From Adineta ricciae (lineage: Eukaryota > Rotifera > Eurotatoria > Adinetida > Adinetidae), in contig CAJNOJ010000050.1 of NCBI GenBank assembly GCA_905250025.1, positions 2,135 to 66,134 on the forward strand: DNA of 64,000 bases, in the 5' to 3' direction. This document shows, one piece after another, positions 12,296-21,830 of the stretch; within the stretch, counting starts at the first letter, position 1; every line of letters begins with the position of its first letter. Both the position numbers and the translations under genes were made by a program. A model generated the notes under the pieces. It did not search any database, was not told the origin of the DNA, and saw nothing but the letters and a program-made list of their open reading frames with translations.

Positions 12296-12721
12296 GTTTT
12301 TTTTATTATTATTTAATAGTATTGGTGTTGAGTGTATTCTTTGTTTCCTTGTTACTCTTATAGATCTTTAACACTATGTATAGTTGCGTTGTGTTTTGAG
12401 TTATGCTCTTATGTAGATGAATGAAAATAAATGCAAATTGAAATAATCTGATAAAAAGCAGCCTCTTTCATTTCGTCTCATTCAGCTAAAACAGAATGTT
12501 TCTCAAAATATCCTTCACCATAATTTTCCATTTGTTGATTAATATCATGATCCTTTAAAAGTGTAAGAAAGATAACTGAGAACAAAATCTTCCATGCTAG
12601 AAAAGATCGTTTCTGACTTCAGTGGTTCCATTGAGCACCTATTCACACCTACGCTTACACTTGCATCTGCGTCTCTTTCTCCATGGAAGTCATCTCTCGT
12701 CAAGTATTTAGCGCTAAATAA
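12296..12721. other. Intergenic region after the intermediate filament gene
   Basis: Contains the intermediate filament 3' UTR, including AATAAA near 12426. Short open frames on both strands at 12545-12827 overlap each other, lack family features and look like chance. Confidence 0.5.
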
Positions 12722-13925
12722 ACTTATCCGCTCAAAATTGTTTTGTTCTCTCACTTTTTCACTATTATTTTGCTGCTTGAAGAGCTTCGTCAGGATGTTT
12801 TTTGTTCACGTAACATCATATCATTGAAAACTGTACGTTTTTCGTCAATATGTTTGGTGATGATATTGATCATCATCAACAGTAGAATGCATATCATTCA
12901 TGGAAATCCGTTCAGATCTGTTTAAAGTACCATGTTACGCACGATCTCATCAAGGAGTCTGCATCGAACCATTCGATTGTTCTTCAGCCATAATTTCAAA
13001 GTCATCTAATGCGTTGTTTCCTGAGAGTATCATCGAACCACCATTCTGCGGTTTAAATATCGTCCAACGTCTTCATCATAAAGTTGATCTTTACCAAACA
13101 CCTTCGACAAACGAGACGAATCGAGTACTTGAGCAATTGACTAAGATTATAAAACAACATGTGCCTAATTTTTCTTTCAATGAAAACTTCGGTCATGATT
13201 TAGAAGAATACTCTACTTTAGGTGATTCGCTCAGTTAAAAATTCTACTTTAGTTAGAGTATTAATGATTCATATAGATGATCAACAAGGAGATGCATCTT
13301 TTCTACAAAATCCTTCCCATTTACGAAAAGCTATGGGAAGAAAAAGATCCAAAAATTCAACCTATTCCTTAGAATTATCTTCTGCACGAAGTTTACGATC
13401 AAACAAAGGCGTGAAACAATCTTTATCAAGACTAAACAGCGAAAGCAGTGAAGGTAAATGTAAGACCTACCGTCTATTTGGACAATCATATTCTAAACTT
13501 TCAAGATCAATCGTCATGGAGTCTTTCGATGTCACATTTAGATAAACATCATCTTGACAATGACCAACTTATCAGTGCTACCGATTTGAAAAGAAATCCT
13601 AGTCGAGATTCAAGTAATGACAAGATAAACAAGTAAAAATAGTATAACAACAAAGCTTCCTCCGCATTCTTGACTGTCTAGGCTGACCGAGAGATTGTCT
13701 ACCGTACACCATAATTCTCCAAGTAACATTCATCGAATAATGTTGAGATTTGTGAATTAATCATTAGATACTTCAGAATTAGATTCGATCAAAGAAACAT
13801 TTCAAACCGTAATTGATAAAGCAAAAATCAATAAACAAAATTTGTTCATACGTTTCTTAGCAGCATCCACGAAGTGTTGCCGAACTTGTCGAAATCGACG
13901 TTTGTTCAATAATACTAGGAAATAA
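12722..13925 (+). CDS. Unrecognised multi-exon protein, Cys-containing N-terminus
   Basis: I do not recognise this protein. An open stretch from 12722 contains a hydrophobic run (LFSHFFTIILLL) that could belong to a signal peptide. It splices in frame (donor near 12809, acceptor CAACAG near 12882) to a segment with cysteines in the order C-x8-C-x5-C-x22-C (CYARSHQGVC, then PFDC, then PPFC), loosely like part of a CLIP-type fold but without its terminal Cys pair. Further in-frame joins lead into Ser/Arg/Lys-rich sequence (13290-13630), a short exon (about 13681-13721) and a last exon ending KCCRTCRNRRLFNNTRK before the stop at 13923-13925. Several consecutive splice sites that keep one frame argue for a real gene. 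The true start codon was not found and may lie in an upstream exon. Confidence 0.45.
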
Positions 13926-14496
13926 TTAATAAACATCATTTGGCTTAAATTGATCTAGTGACTTACTCAAGAAACTAACTTTGTCATTCGATTATACATT
14001 GATATTCCTCTAAGCTTTTCTCTTCGCAAGTGATCCGTTCTCTAGCAAATCAATTCTGATATGAATAAAGTTGATTTCCATATTAGATCATAATCATCAA
14101 TCTTGGATAGAACACAGTCTTATTTCTCGAGTGAATAACGAACGATAGCTTTGCTTAGATTACGACAGTCGCTGTTTTAACTAAAAATTCATATAGAAAT
14201 ACGGTTAAAAATAGTGCAATGTGTCCAAACTAAGTGTTGCCTTTCACCCTCGCACATTGACGTTCATCTCTTATCCAAACGCAGGTGTTTCATTTCCAAC
14301 CAAGGAAATTTATGTCAGATACATCCTGAGTGTGTGGTTAGTCTGATATTAATTGGTCGCAAACTCTAGTTTTTCTCTTCATCCTACTCTTTCTTTTAGA
14401 CAATATAAATATTCACTTAAAACAACGATCTTGTGAACATCACGGCATATATAGCATCAACATCTTAGGCGTACAACAAACACGATTCCAACCGAC
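13926..14496. promoter_or_regulatory. Intergenic region with a TATA-like element upstream of a small secreted protein gene
   Basis: No coding content is seen. CATATATAGC at 14446-14455 lies about 45 bp before the ATG at 14497, a plausible core promoter position. AATATAAATATT near 14402 is a second AT-rich candidate. Assignment is by motif and distance only. Confidence 0.35.
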
Positions 14497-14826
14497 ATGA
14501 AGAATAGTCTGTCATTGTATGTTTATCTTGGGATGTTTTATATGTTCACGTCGGTTTCTACAACACCTTTCCCAGCGAAACAACTGAGACCTGCGATACC
14601 AGTATCAACTGAATACAAACGTTTGGCAACACATTGTTTCATCGATGATTATACAACGTGGTCAGAAAAATATCAATTTTTGTTGTTTATGCTTCGCATG
14701 GCTGATGTATTGAATATGGCTGATCAAGATAGAGAGTCGTTATCGAAACAATGGGACCAAATGCGTCTTCAACAGCAATGTTTACGCTTTATCGAACGGT
14801 TACCGGTCTCCGTTGGTCCTGGGTAG
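14497..14826 (+). CDS. Small secreted protein, unknown function
   Basis: A single-exon frame of 109 aa. Residues 1-22 form a classic signal peptide with a hydrophobic core (LSLYVYLGMFYMFTSV) and cleavage likely after VST or STT. The mature part has two cysteines (in ATHCFIDD and QQQCLRF), a helical, Met/Asp/Gln-rich middle and a C-terminus of SVGPG. No family is recognised. One intramolecular disulphide, a peptide precursor or a small lumenal protein are all possible; no dibasic processing sites are evident. A TATA-like sequence lies about 45 bp upstream. Confidence 0.5.
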   Translation: MKNSLSLYVYLGMFYMFTSVSTTPFPAKQLRPAIPVSTEYKRLATHCFIDDYTTWSEKYQFLLFMLRMADVLNMADQDRESLSKQWDQMRLQQQCLRFIERLPVSVGPG

Positions 14827-15757
14827 AATTTTGGAATCGAGAATGAAAGATATCTCTTATAAACATTGAACGAACTGACTCATGTGCAACAATAGATATA
14901 CACAGTATTTTCGATTTCAATCCTTTTTTGTCCAAATACAAATCTATACACACACATACGCGTAAATAAATCGTCATTCTTCTTAAATCCTATCATTGAG
15001 ATAATCATGAACTGACTATTAAAAAAAAGATTTTATCGTTTGAAAAAGGATTATCATGCAAATCTATAAAGATCACGAACGTTTTGCTGAAAGATGAAAA
15101 CAGATTCGAGGTGCTGTTCATGATGACAGTCAAAGTGCTTGAGATTGTTTACTTCCTCAGTCGACATGTAGCTTATGAGAATCAAGGATAGCCCAGCTAC
15201 ATTTCTTTTTCCCAGTTGAATATCTCTAATCAAGTTTAATTAAGTTGACAGTAGATCCGCATCATGAAAGGAACTTCTGAGTCGAACATCTGCTTAACAA
15301 TCGAGTTCATTCGATATATTGTTGTTACCAAGCCTGAAACGTATGTTAATATCCCTTGGTATCAAGGGAGTGCAAACAACGCATTTGTGATATTCTTAAT
15401 GAGCCGGTTCCTTGATTCTGCACTGACCTTACGAAGAAAAAAAATGAACGTAATAATTCCACCTACTTCACCCTTGATTGCCTATTTTTTACTTACAAAC
15501 AATTAGTTTTCATCGCACGTTATAAATCAACTCTTAGTTTACAAGAAACGAACCGAAATACTAAAGCGGTCGATAAGATAAAGCTTACATTCTTAATGAA
15601 TATATGATTACCTCGAAAAAAAAGGAAAAGAATCGACGTGATTCTCATACATGATATACTAAAAACGTACAGAGGGACAAGAAGATAAGCAGATTTACCC
15701 CAAGTATTCTTTTTTTCATTCCGATTAACATTAACAAGACCATCGACGGCAGGTGCC
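14827..15757. other. Intergenic region upstream of the innexin gene
   Basis: About 930 bp of AT-rich sequence. The frame at 15264-15506 has no recognisable feature and no supporting splice structure. A minus-strand frame at 15520-15780 overlaps the innexin start and looks like chance. No repeat or RNA gene was seen. Confidence 0.5.
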
Positions 15758-17187
15758 ATGGAATGGATTACAACTCTCATATCAGAAATCTATACATACC
15801 TTGAATATCGTGATGATACGGGCATTGATCGTCTCAATCGTTTATACACAGTTGCAATTCTATCGGCATTCGTAACACTAATCACAACTCAACAATACGT
15901 TGTCGGCGATCCAATTCTCTGTTGGATGCCAAAAGATGTTCCCGAGTCCAATTCGAAGTTTGCGCATGACACTTGCTGGCTAGGCCATACGAATTATTAT
16001 GTACCACAGAATGCGACTACTTTAGAACATCCAACGATTCCACGAACTTCCCCGTTTACTATCTATCCATGGTTACCAGTCGCTCTTATTGGCATGACAG
16101 TGAGTTTTATTCTACCGTATCTATTAATTTGGCACGGATTTTCAAGCCGAACAGGCATCAATATAAAACGCTTGATGAAAATCGATAAACAACACGAGTT
16201 AAAACAAACTATTAATTACATTCTGAAGAGGAAATATTCCTACGACTGTTTGGGTGGAAATTACGTGATGTGTGTATATTTACTAATGAAAATCCTATAT
16301 ATCTTCATTTTAATCGGTCAACTCTTTTTTGTTAATAAACTAATCACAGGATTTTACTTTCAGTTCGATCCCAAATATCTATTAGAAATTTTATCAGTTA
16401 AACACGATATGTGGACATCGGTAAGTGACTTTCATGTCCATCATTGGTTATTATATTTGATTTATACGAATACTAGGCCCACTTTCCAATCGAAACGATG
16501 TGTGGTGAGTAAATTAGAAGAGAAAAGGAAATATGAACGGTAAATGCGAATTTTTGTTTCTAGATTTCATGGTTCGAATGTTAGGTATGATGTAGAACTT
16601 GAAGAAAGACTTCATAGATCTTTTGCTTTACAAATAGGTGATATTAACAATTGGTATACGATCCAATGTATTTTACCGTTTAATCTATTTACAAAACGAA
16701 TCTTTGTTTTATTATTAATCTGGTTTAGTGTGCTATTAATGTTAAACTTAATTGATTTTATATTTGTCTGGTTATACCAACGAGTTTATTCGAGTGATTA
16801 TCGTTACGAATATATCTTTCGGCTTGTTCATATCTATAAATCATGTTTATGTAAGTCTAATAGCACAAAACAAAATGATTGTGGCCATTTTCGTTTTAGA
16901 TAAAGACGACATAGAGAACGAAATCATGTTGACAAACGACTGTGAAATTCATCGCCGTGAGTTCGTTCATGGATATTTGAAATTGTGCGACAAGAATCGA
17001 TAAAACTGCTCTTTTTAAAGCCTTGTTCTTCTTCTTTTTTTCTAGAGATGGTTATTTATTATTAAAGTTTCTACATGGAATTTCCACCGATATGGACATG
17101 AGTCATCTCGTTGTGTATCTCTACGCACAATTCATTCGAATGAAACATGACGCGTCGAAGAAATACGAGAGGAAAACTATTGTTTAG
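15758..17187 (+). CDS. Innexin (invertebrate gap-junction channel)
   Basis: Four-pass channel protein of the plasma membrane joining neighbouring cells or forming hemichannels. Exon 1 is 15758-16420. The first extracellular loop has two cysteines in ILCWMPKDVPES and DTCWLGHTNYYVP; TM2 begins YPWLPVALIGM. Exon 2 (about 16475-16502) reads AHFPIETMCDF across the splice. The third join gives MCDFMVRMLGDINNW, then YTIQCILPFNLFTKRIF, carrying the two cysteines of the second extracellular loop and the conserved NLF motif before TM4. Later exons supply the cytoplasmic tail with KLDGYLLLKFLHG, ending RKTIV at 17187. Six exons with introns of 45-75 bp; the last donor (GTGCGA near 16986) is weak. All four loop cysteines typical of the family are present. 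Lengths fit an ordinary innexin of about 390 aa. Confidence 0.88.
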
Positions 17188-17909
17188 ATGTGACATTCAG
17201 CAGTATTTCGATGAGTGAATAGCGAACGCTAACATAACCGATACGTGTGCTTTTTCAGTCGCAATTTCAATAAATAATTTCGTATGAAGAAAACAAAACG
17301 AGCTAGTACAATTGTTTTTTCAATAACATCGTCCTTGACCATTATTCTTTGTTTTTCTTTGCTACAGTACAATGTTCTATTACGATGTTTAAACAAGCAT
17401 GCTGATTGTGTCTTGAAAGAAAAACGATATAACAAAAATATATGGAGGTCAGCTGAAAGATTATTTCTTATCTCTGCTCATTTGCTGACTTAAATATGAA
17501 CCTTTGAACACCCCCTGTCTTTGAAAGAAAAACACAAGTTTGACATTCATATTCTTTTCTAACAAAGAAATACATGGATTATATCATTCTTTCGCTTTTC
17601 GTTGGCTCATTTTAACTGTAATACCGATATTTTTGCCTATTTACTTATTTATACTGATCATAGACAAAGAGTGCGTCTCCATTTGAGCAGTGCAATGTGA
17701 AAGTGAATAGGTATTGTATTGATATTTTTTTAAGTTTTTGTCTCATGCTCGAGCAAGCACATCGTCGTCATCATCATCTTGTTTTCTTTGTATATATTCA
17801 CACGTTATGTTTTTCGTCTTGTATTTATACATTATATCTTGATAAAATTATCCATTGTTCTCCTTTGTTTGGATATTTACTGAATATATATAGATATTCA
17901 AGCAATCGA
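17188..17909. other. Intergenic region between the innexin and aquaglyceroporin genes
   Basis: T-rich sequence with short frames such as 17284-17493 (Lys/Ile/Leu-rich) that match nothing known and lack splice or start support. It probably contains the innexin 3' UTR and the aquaporin upstream region. A longer plus-strand frame from 17697 runs in frame into the aquaporin start, but its first 70 residues look like translated UTR. Confidence 0.45.
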
Positions 17910-19752
17910 ATGCTAAACGCTATACCGGACAGACGCAGCATCAGTGAGATTGCTGATGGCCCTGGGTTTCTAACGCCGAATGAACCAGTCGATGAAAGTT
18001 CAGACATCGAATTCAACGGACAGTCAAAAATATCTCGTCATGAGTCAATCAGTCTGGGTGAACGACGTAAATCATCTGTATATTCAAATAGAAGTGGAGA
18101 ATCCAGTATCGAACTTCCGCAGCCCAATGCTACCGTAGAATCAGGTAAAAAACATTACACGAAAATATTTTTATGTTTTGTCGGAAGGATGACATATGAA
18201 CGTAGGCCTGTCTTTATGTCAAAAGAGTATAACTGACTCACGAATTAATCAAGGACGTTTAATGGGAAATGATATTTATCGTATATTTTTTCTCGAAAAC
18301 ACGAGCATTTATGACAAATAAATAGCTTTGTATGAAAAACAGTAATCGAGTTAGTAAACAACATTTATTCTACTGATGAGGCCGTGTCATGCTTTATTTA
18401 GATTTTTCTGATGGTGTTTGCCCTTAAATAACACGTTCGTCTTGTGCATTCTAAGTACATTCATAAAAACAAGGAGATCTAATGCGTCTGTAAGAGATAA
18501 ATCGAGACGTCTAAACTACTTGCCTCGATGAATAAATATCGGAAGTTCAGCTAGTTTACTATTCAATTCGAAAATATGAATCTAACTGAGGGCACATCAC
18601 TTATTGTTGCGTCTTTCCAATATTCTAGTTGAACGACCCATCTTTGAAGGAATTCGTTTGGATGCTGTTCCTTCTCAAAGTCCATGGGTTCGGCTGTGTG
18701 CTGAATGTATTGCAGAATTATTTGGTACTGCTATTCTTGTCCTGTTCGGATGTTCAGGCATTGCTCAGTACACACTCTCACGTGGTGTTCTCGCAAGTTT
18801 TCTGTCAGTCAATTTTGCTTTCGGTTTCGGAGCTTTGATCGCTGTGTATGTTGCTGGTCCCGTATCAGGTATGTCCTTTACATATTTTCCGTTACTTCAA
18901 TCAAGAAAACGATCACTGAAATACATAGGTGCCCATATCAATCCAGCTGTATCTATTGCAATGTTAAGTTTACGCTCGATTACACCGTTACAATGTTTCA
19001 CCTATATCATATCACGTATGTTTTGTCTTGTCATGATAAACGGAGTGATTCAAAGGATTATTGTCTATCTCAGAATTCCTCGGTGCATTTATTGCGGCAG
19101 GGTTAGTATTTGGAACATATTATGACGCAATCAATCGGTTTGATGGTGGAGTTAGACAGGTAATAATGGAAGATTTCAGTTCTATTTTGACTGAGGAATA
19201 ACATGTTAATGCGAATATAGGTGCAAGGTGAGCAGGCAACTGCGGGCATATTTGGCACATTACCTGCACAGCATGTTAGTCAAGTATCGCTTTTCTTTGA
19301 TCAAGTTCTATCAACAGCACTTCTACTCGTTGCTATTTGTGCATTATCGAACAAACGAAATAAACTTGTAGCTAATGCACAAATTCCACTGGCAGTCGGA
19401 TTTATAATTGTTGCTATTGGTGTTGCTTTCGGTAAAGAAGAAGGAGAGAATGGATAATTTCATCTTCTTTTTTTCTATTTCTAAAGGTTACAATTGCGGT
19501 TTTCCAATCAATCCAGCGCGTGATCTCGGTCCACGTTTGTTTACATTGTGCGTGGGCTACGGTCGAGAAGTGTTTTCGGTCGGTAATTACTATTTCTGGA
19601 TTCCATGTGTAGGTCCAGTATTTGGGGCATTACTTGGGGCGTGGGTGTATCACGGTTATAGTAAATTAATGAAAGTACATATCGGTGAAGATGACAGAGA
19701 AATAGCCCGTGCTCGATATCAAGTTGATGTGCAAAATGTTACTCGGATGTAA
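17910..19752 (+). CDS. Aquaglyceroporin (MIP family channel)
   Basis: Six-helix membrane channel for water and small uncharged solutes such as glycerol. Exon 1 (17910-18144) encodes a soluble Ser/Glu-rich N-terminus; a 484 bp intron leads to 18629-18868, then 18929 onward and further exons. Both pore motifs are present: GAHINPAVS at the 18868/18929 junction and [17 protein letters not shown] near 19490-19540. The Asp after the second NPAR is the residue that marks aquaglyceroporins rather than strict water channels. Six hydrophobic segments are visible (for example [30 protein letters not shown] and [14 protein letters not shown]). The C-terminus is short and charged, ending NVTRM at 19752. 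The N-terminal extension of about 85 residues is longer than usual and rich in possible phosphorylation sites (RRKSS, RHES). Subtype among AQP3/7/9/10 cannot be set by eye. Confidence 0.92.
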
Positions 19753-20175
19753 TGGAACGCTCCTTTTCTCCTTTTTTTCTACTTGCGAAACAAATTTACG
19801 GTATTTTCATATTCCTATAATACTGTATATAGAAGTATATAGTGTTAAGATTGGAAGGCCATAGTCATCAAAAGTTGCTTTGTACGTTTTTCGAATAAAA
19901 TAAGTAACAGAAGATTTGAATATACGTTCAATTGTTTACGGTCGGGAGCAAAATCACTGTGGATTACCAGTTTATTTATCTCTCGATTTTGTCTGACTTG
20001 AAATTGTACATCTTAATGTATATATCGAATAACAATAAACTATCGCATTACTCACTTACAATGCTGAAAATATATGTGAAAACAGATATTAAAGGATTAG
20101 GTAAAGCTATTCTGTATAATCAATTTGAACCACGCCTATAAATAAGAATCTTTCTTCGTCTCTTCTTCACTCAAC
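19753..20175 (+). promoter_or_regulatory. Intergenic region with a TATA box at 20137-20144
   Basis: The 3' end of the aquaglyceroporin gene is followed by AT-rich sequence. TATAAATA at 20137-20144 lies 32 bp before the ATG at 20176, so the 5' UTR of the next gene must be very short if this box is used. An open frame at 19932-20141 is not supported. Confidence 0.45.
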
Positions 20176-20550
20176 ATGTCACTATTCGATGTAAAACATC
20201 TTTTCTTTATACTAATAATAACTTATTCAGCATTCGGTTCGTCCAAGTTACCACAATGCCAATGTGAATGTTGTCCAGGGGAAGACTGCCGTTCGCATCT
20301 ATTGGTTTTCTCGGTTGATCATTGCAACGAAACCACGTGTTCATTCGAGCAATGTTATCGAATGTATCCGAAGAAATGTGGACTCATACCTGGCTTTACC
20401 AACACATCTTGCAGTGTCCGAATAAAAAATGGAACCACTAGCTACATTAAAGACAATTTGAATACTACTTTACTGAACAAAACATCGACGACTGTTACGA
20501 CCTCGGCAATGATCATCATGATAAATCTTTTCTTCTATCTTTTACTCTAA
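20176..20550 (+). CDS. Small Cys-rich secreted protein, probable GPI anchor
   Basis: A 124 aa single-exon protein. It starts with a hydrophobic signal (HLFFILIITYSAFGSS) and ends with a hydrophobic tail (MIIMINLFFYLLL) preceded by a Thr/Ser-rich stretch with small residues (TTVTTSAM), the arrangement expected for GPI attachment. The mature part has about eleven cysteines packed into 60 residues (QCQCECCPGEDC, then HCNETTC, EQCYRMYPKKC, NTSC), suggesting a compact disulphide fold. Several N-x-S/T sites (NET, NTS, NGT, NTT, NKT) point to glycosylation in the secretory pathway. No known family is recognised. The TATA box just upstream suggests a sharply regulated, possibly tissue-specific gene. 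Confidence 0.6.
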   Translation: MSLFDVKHLFFILIITYSAFGSSKLPQCQCECCPGEDCRSHLLVFSVDHCNETTCSFEQCYRMYPKKCGLIPGFTNTSCSVRIKNGTTSYIKDNLNTTLLNKTSTTVTTSAMIIMINLFFYLLL

Positions 20551-20627
20551 TTTATTCGTCGTTCATTGACAAAAGTAAAACTATTGTTTACATGTAGACA
20601 CTCTCATTTCCTCTGCTATCGAATCGA

Positions 20628-21116
20628 TTAGAAATAAAACATGCTACCATGCAATATTGAAACACCGCCTAGCACATGAGCAAGCACAGTATCAATGAGA
20701 AAAATGAATGCAGAGTAACTATTAACATAGATTTGTTCATGAACTTTCATAAATAATAGTGTCATTGCAGTACCTGCACCGAATAAAGCTAGTGGTACAA
20801 GTATATAACATCGATTTTGTTGATCCGTTGTTGAACCCATCAATAGAAATGACGCAAGTGTACTTGTGACAAGAAGAACAACTGTAAACAATGCTAATAA
20901 TGTTACTGTTCGGTGCAATTCTTTGATACTACAGGATGACTTATGTACACATCTTTGAAATAGGCCGACACGATGCTGATTTGCGTCGATATTCCAGTTC
21001 GCTGTTGAAATCGACAAAATGGTTGTACATAAGATGAATGTAGCGAAGACGGAAACCAAGAAATCAATAACTAGTTTTCGATTTGAATACATAGTTGAAT
21101 GAATGAGAGAATGCAA
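20628..21116 (-). CDS. Four-transmembrane protein of the claudin/PMP22 type
   Basis: A 162 aa intact frame on the minus strand, tail-to-tail with the Cys-rich gene (77 bp between stops). Four hydrophobic segments are clear: FLVSVFATFILCTTILSIS, TLLALFTVVLLVTSTLASFLL, YILVPLALFGAGTAMTLLF and SAFIFLIDTVLAHVLGG. The first extracellular loop has the family pattern W ... GL-x ... C ... C (ANW, then VGLFQRC and SSC), matching the W-GLW-C-C signature of claudins, PMP22 and EMP proteins, with F in place of the last W. These proteins act in junctions or as membrane adaptors. Sequence identity to named claudins is low, so the family call rests on the loop pattern and topology. No intron is evident. Confidence 0.6.
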   Translation of the reverse strand: MHSLIHSTMYSNRKLVIDFLVSVFATFILCTTILSISTANWNIDANQHRVGLFQRCVHKSSCSIKELHRTVTLLALFTVVLLVTSTLASFLLMGSTTDQQNRCYILVPLALFGAGTAMTLLFMKVHEQIYVNSYSAFIFLIDTVLAHVLGGVSILHGSMFYF

Positions 21117-21297
21117 ATGATCGAATGTTGATTTTCGTTCTAGACGAAATAGAAATCTGATATGCAGTTTATGTTGTTCTGTCAGTCAAACTCGTTCGTA
21201 ATTGATCATGAAGTTTGTTTGCCTATTCGAAAATAATTTTATCATCATAGAAAGTTGTGCTATTCGATTCTTCGAAAGTTGTTTTTTGTTTATAAAT

Positions 21298-21743
21298 CTA
21301 GACCATCGATTCACATTGTTCAAATACGAAAGCAATATCAAGTATTACTTTAGCATAATGGGATGTTTTATTGATCAATTGCTCAGTATCTACGCCGATC
21401 GATTCATCAACTTTATTTCCATGAAAATACCATTGAACGGTCGGTATTGTTGTCTATTTATCGAGAGAACAGTGATGTACGTTCAGAAAACACAATCAAT
21501 TTTACGAACGATATTTAAATATTGTGTCGATTGATTAGTGTGCTCATCTAAATCAACACGATAAACATTAACATGAACAAGATGTTGTTCTCGAGAAAGA
21601 TCGTATATTGTTGGTAGAATCATTTTCGAACCCAACGACCAACAGACAGTAAATACGAGAACATTTAAACGACGTTCATATATGATTTGATCAAATTGAT
21701 GTTCTTTAGAAAACAGATACAAAGGCATTTCGAAATGGCGCAT
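21298..21743 (-). CDS. Thioredoxin-like protein without the active-site CxxC
   Basis: Two exons on the minus strand (21743-21510, 21453-21298) separated by a 56 bp intron join in frame to 129 aa. The first half reads like the start of a thioredoxin fold (NVLVFTVCWSLGSKMILP, then VNVYRVDLDE), the second like its end (TTIPTVQWYFHGNKVDESIG, compare the usual PT-x-x-x-F-x-x-G-x-x-x-x-x-x-G). The cis-proline segment TIPT is kept. At the active-site position the usual WCxxC reads CWSLGS, so the redox cysteine pair is absent and disulphide reductase activity is not expected. The donor (GTTCGT) is weak. The gene starts within about 90 bp of the divergent gene on the plus strand, so the two may share a promoter. 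A binding or scaffold role is likelier than catalysis. Confidence 0.6.
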
Positions 21744-21830
21744 TAGTTTAGTTTCAAAGCAATGCTATTTCATTCTCGTTGTGCGTTTGATAAAGTTCCG
21801 TTTTTTCGCGTTTTTCTCTCATTTCATTCG

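Noticed and set aside
17697-17909. Upstream in-frame extension of the aquaglyceroporin
   Set aside because: The extra 71 residues look like translated UTR, and the ATG at 17910 gives a normal N-terminus.
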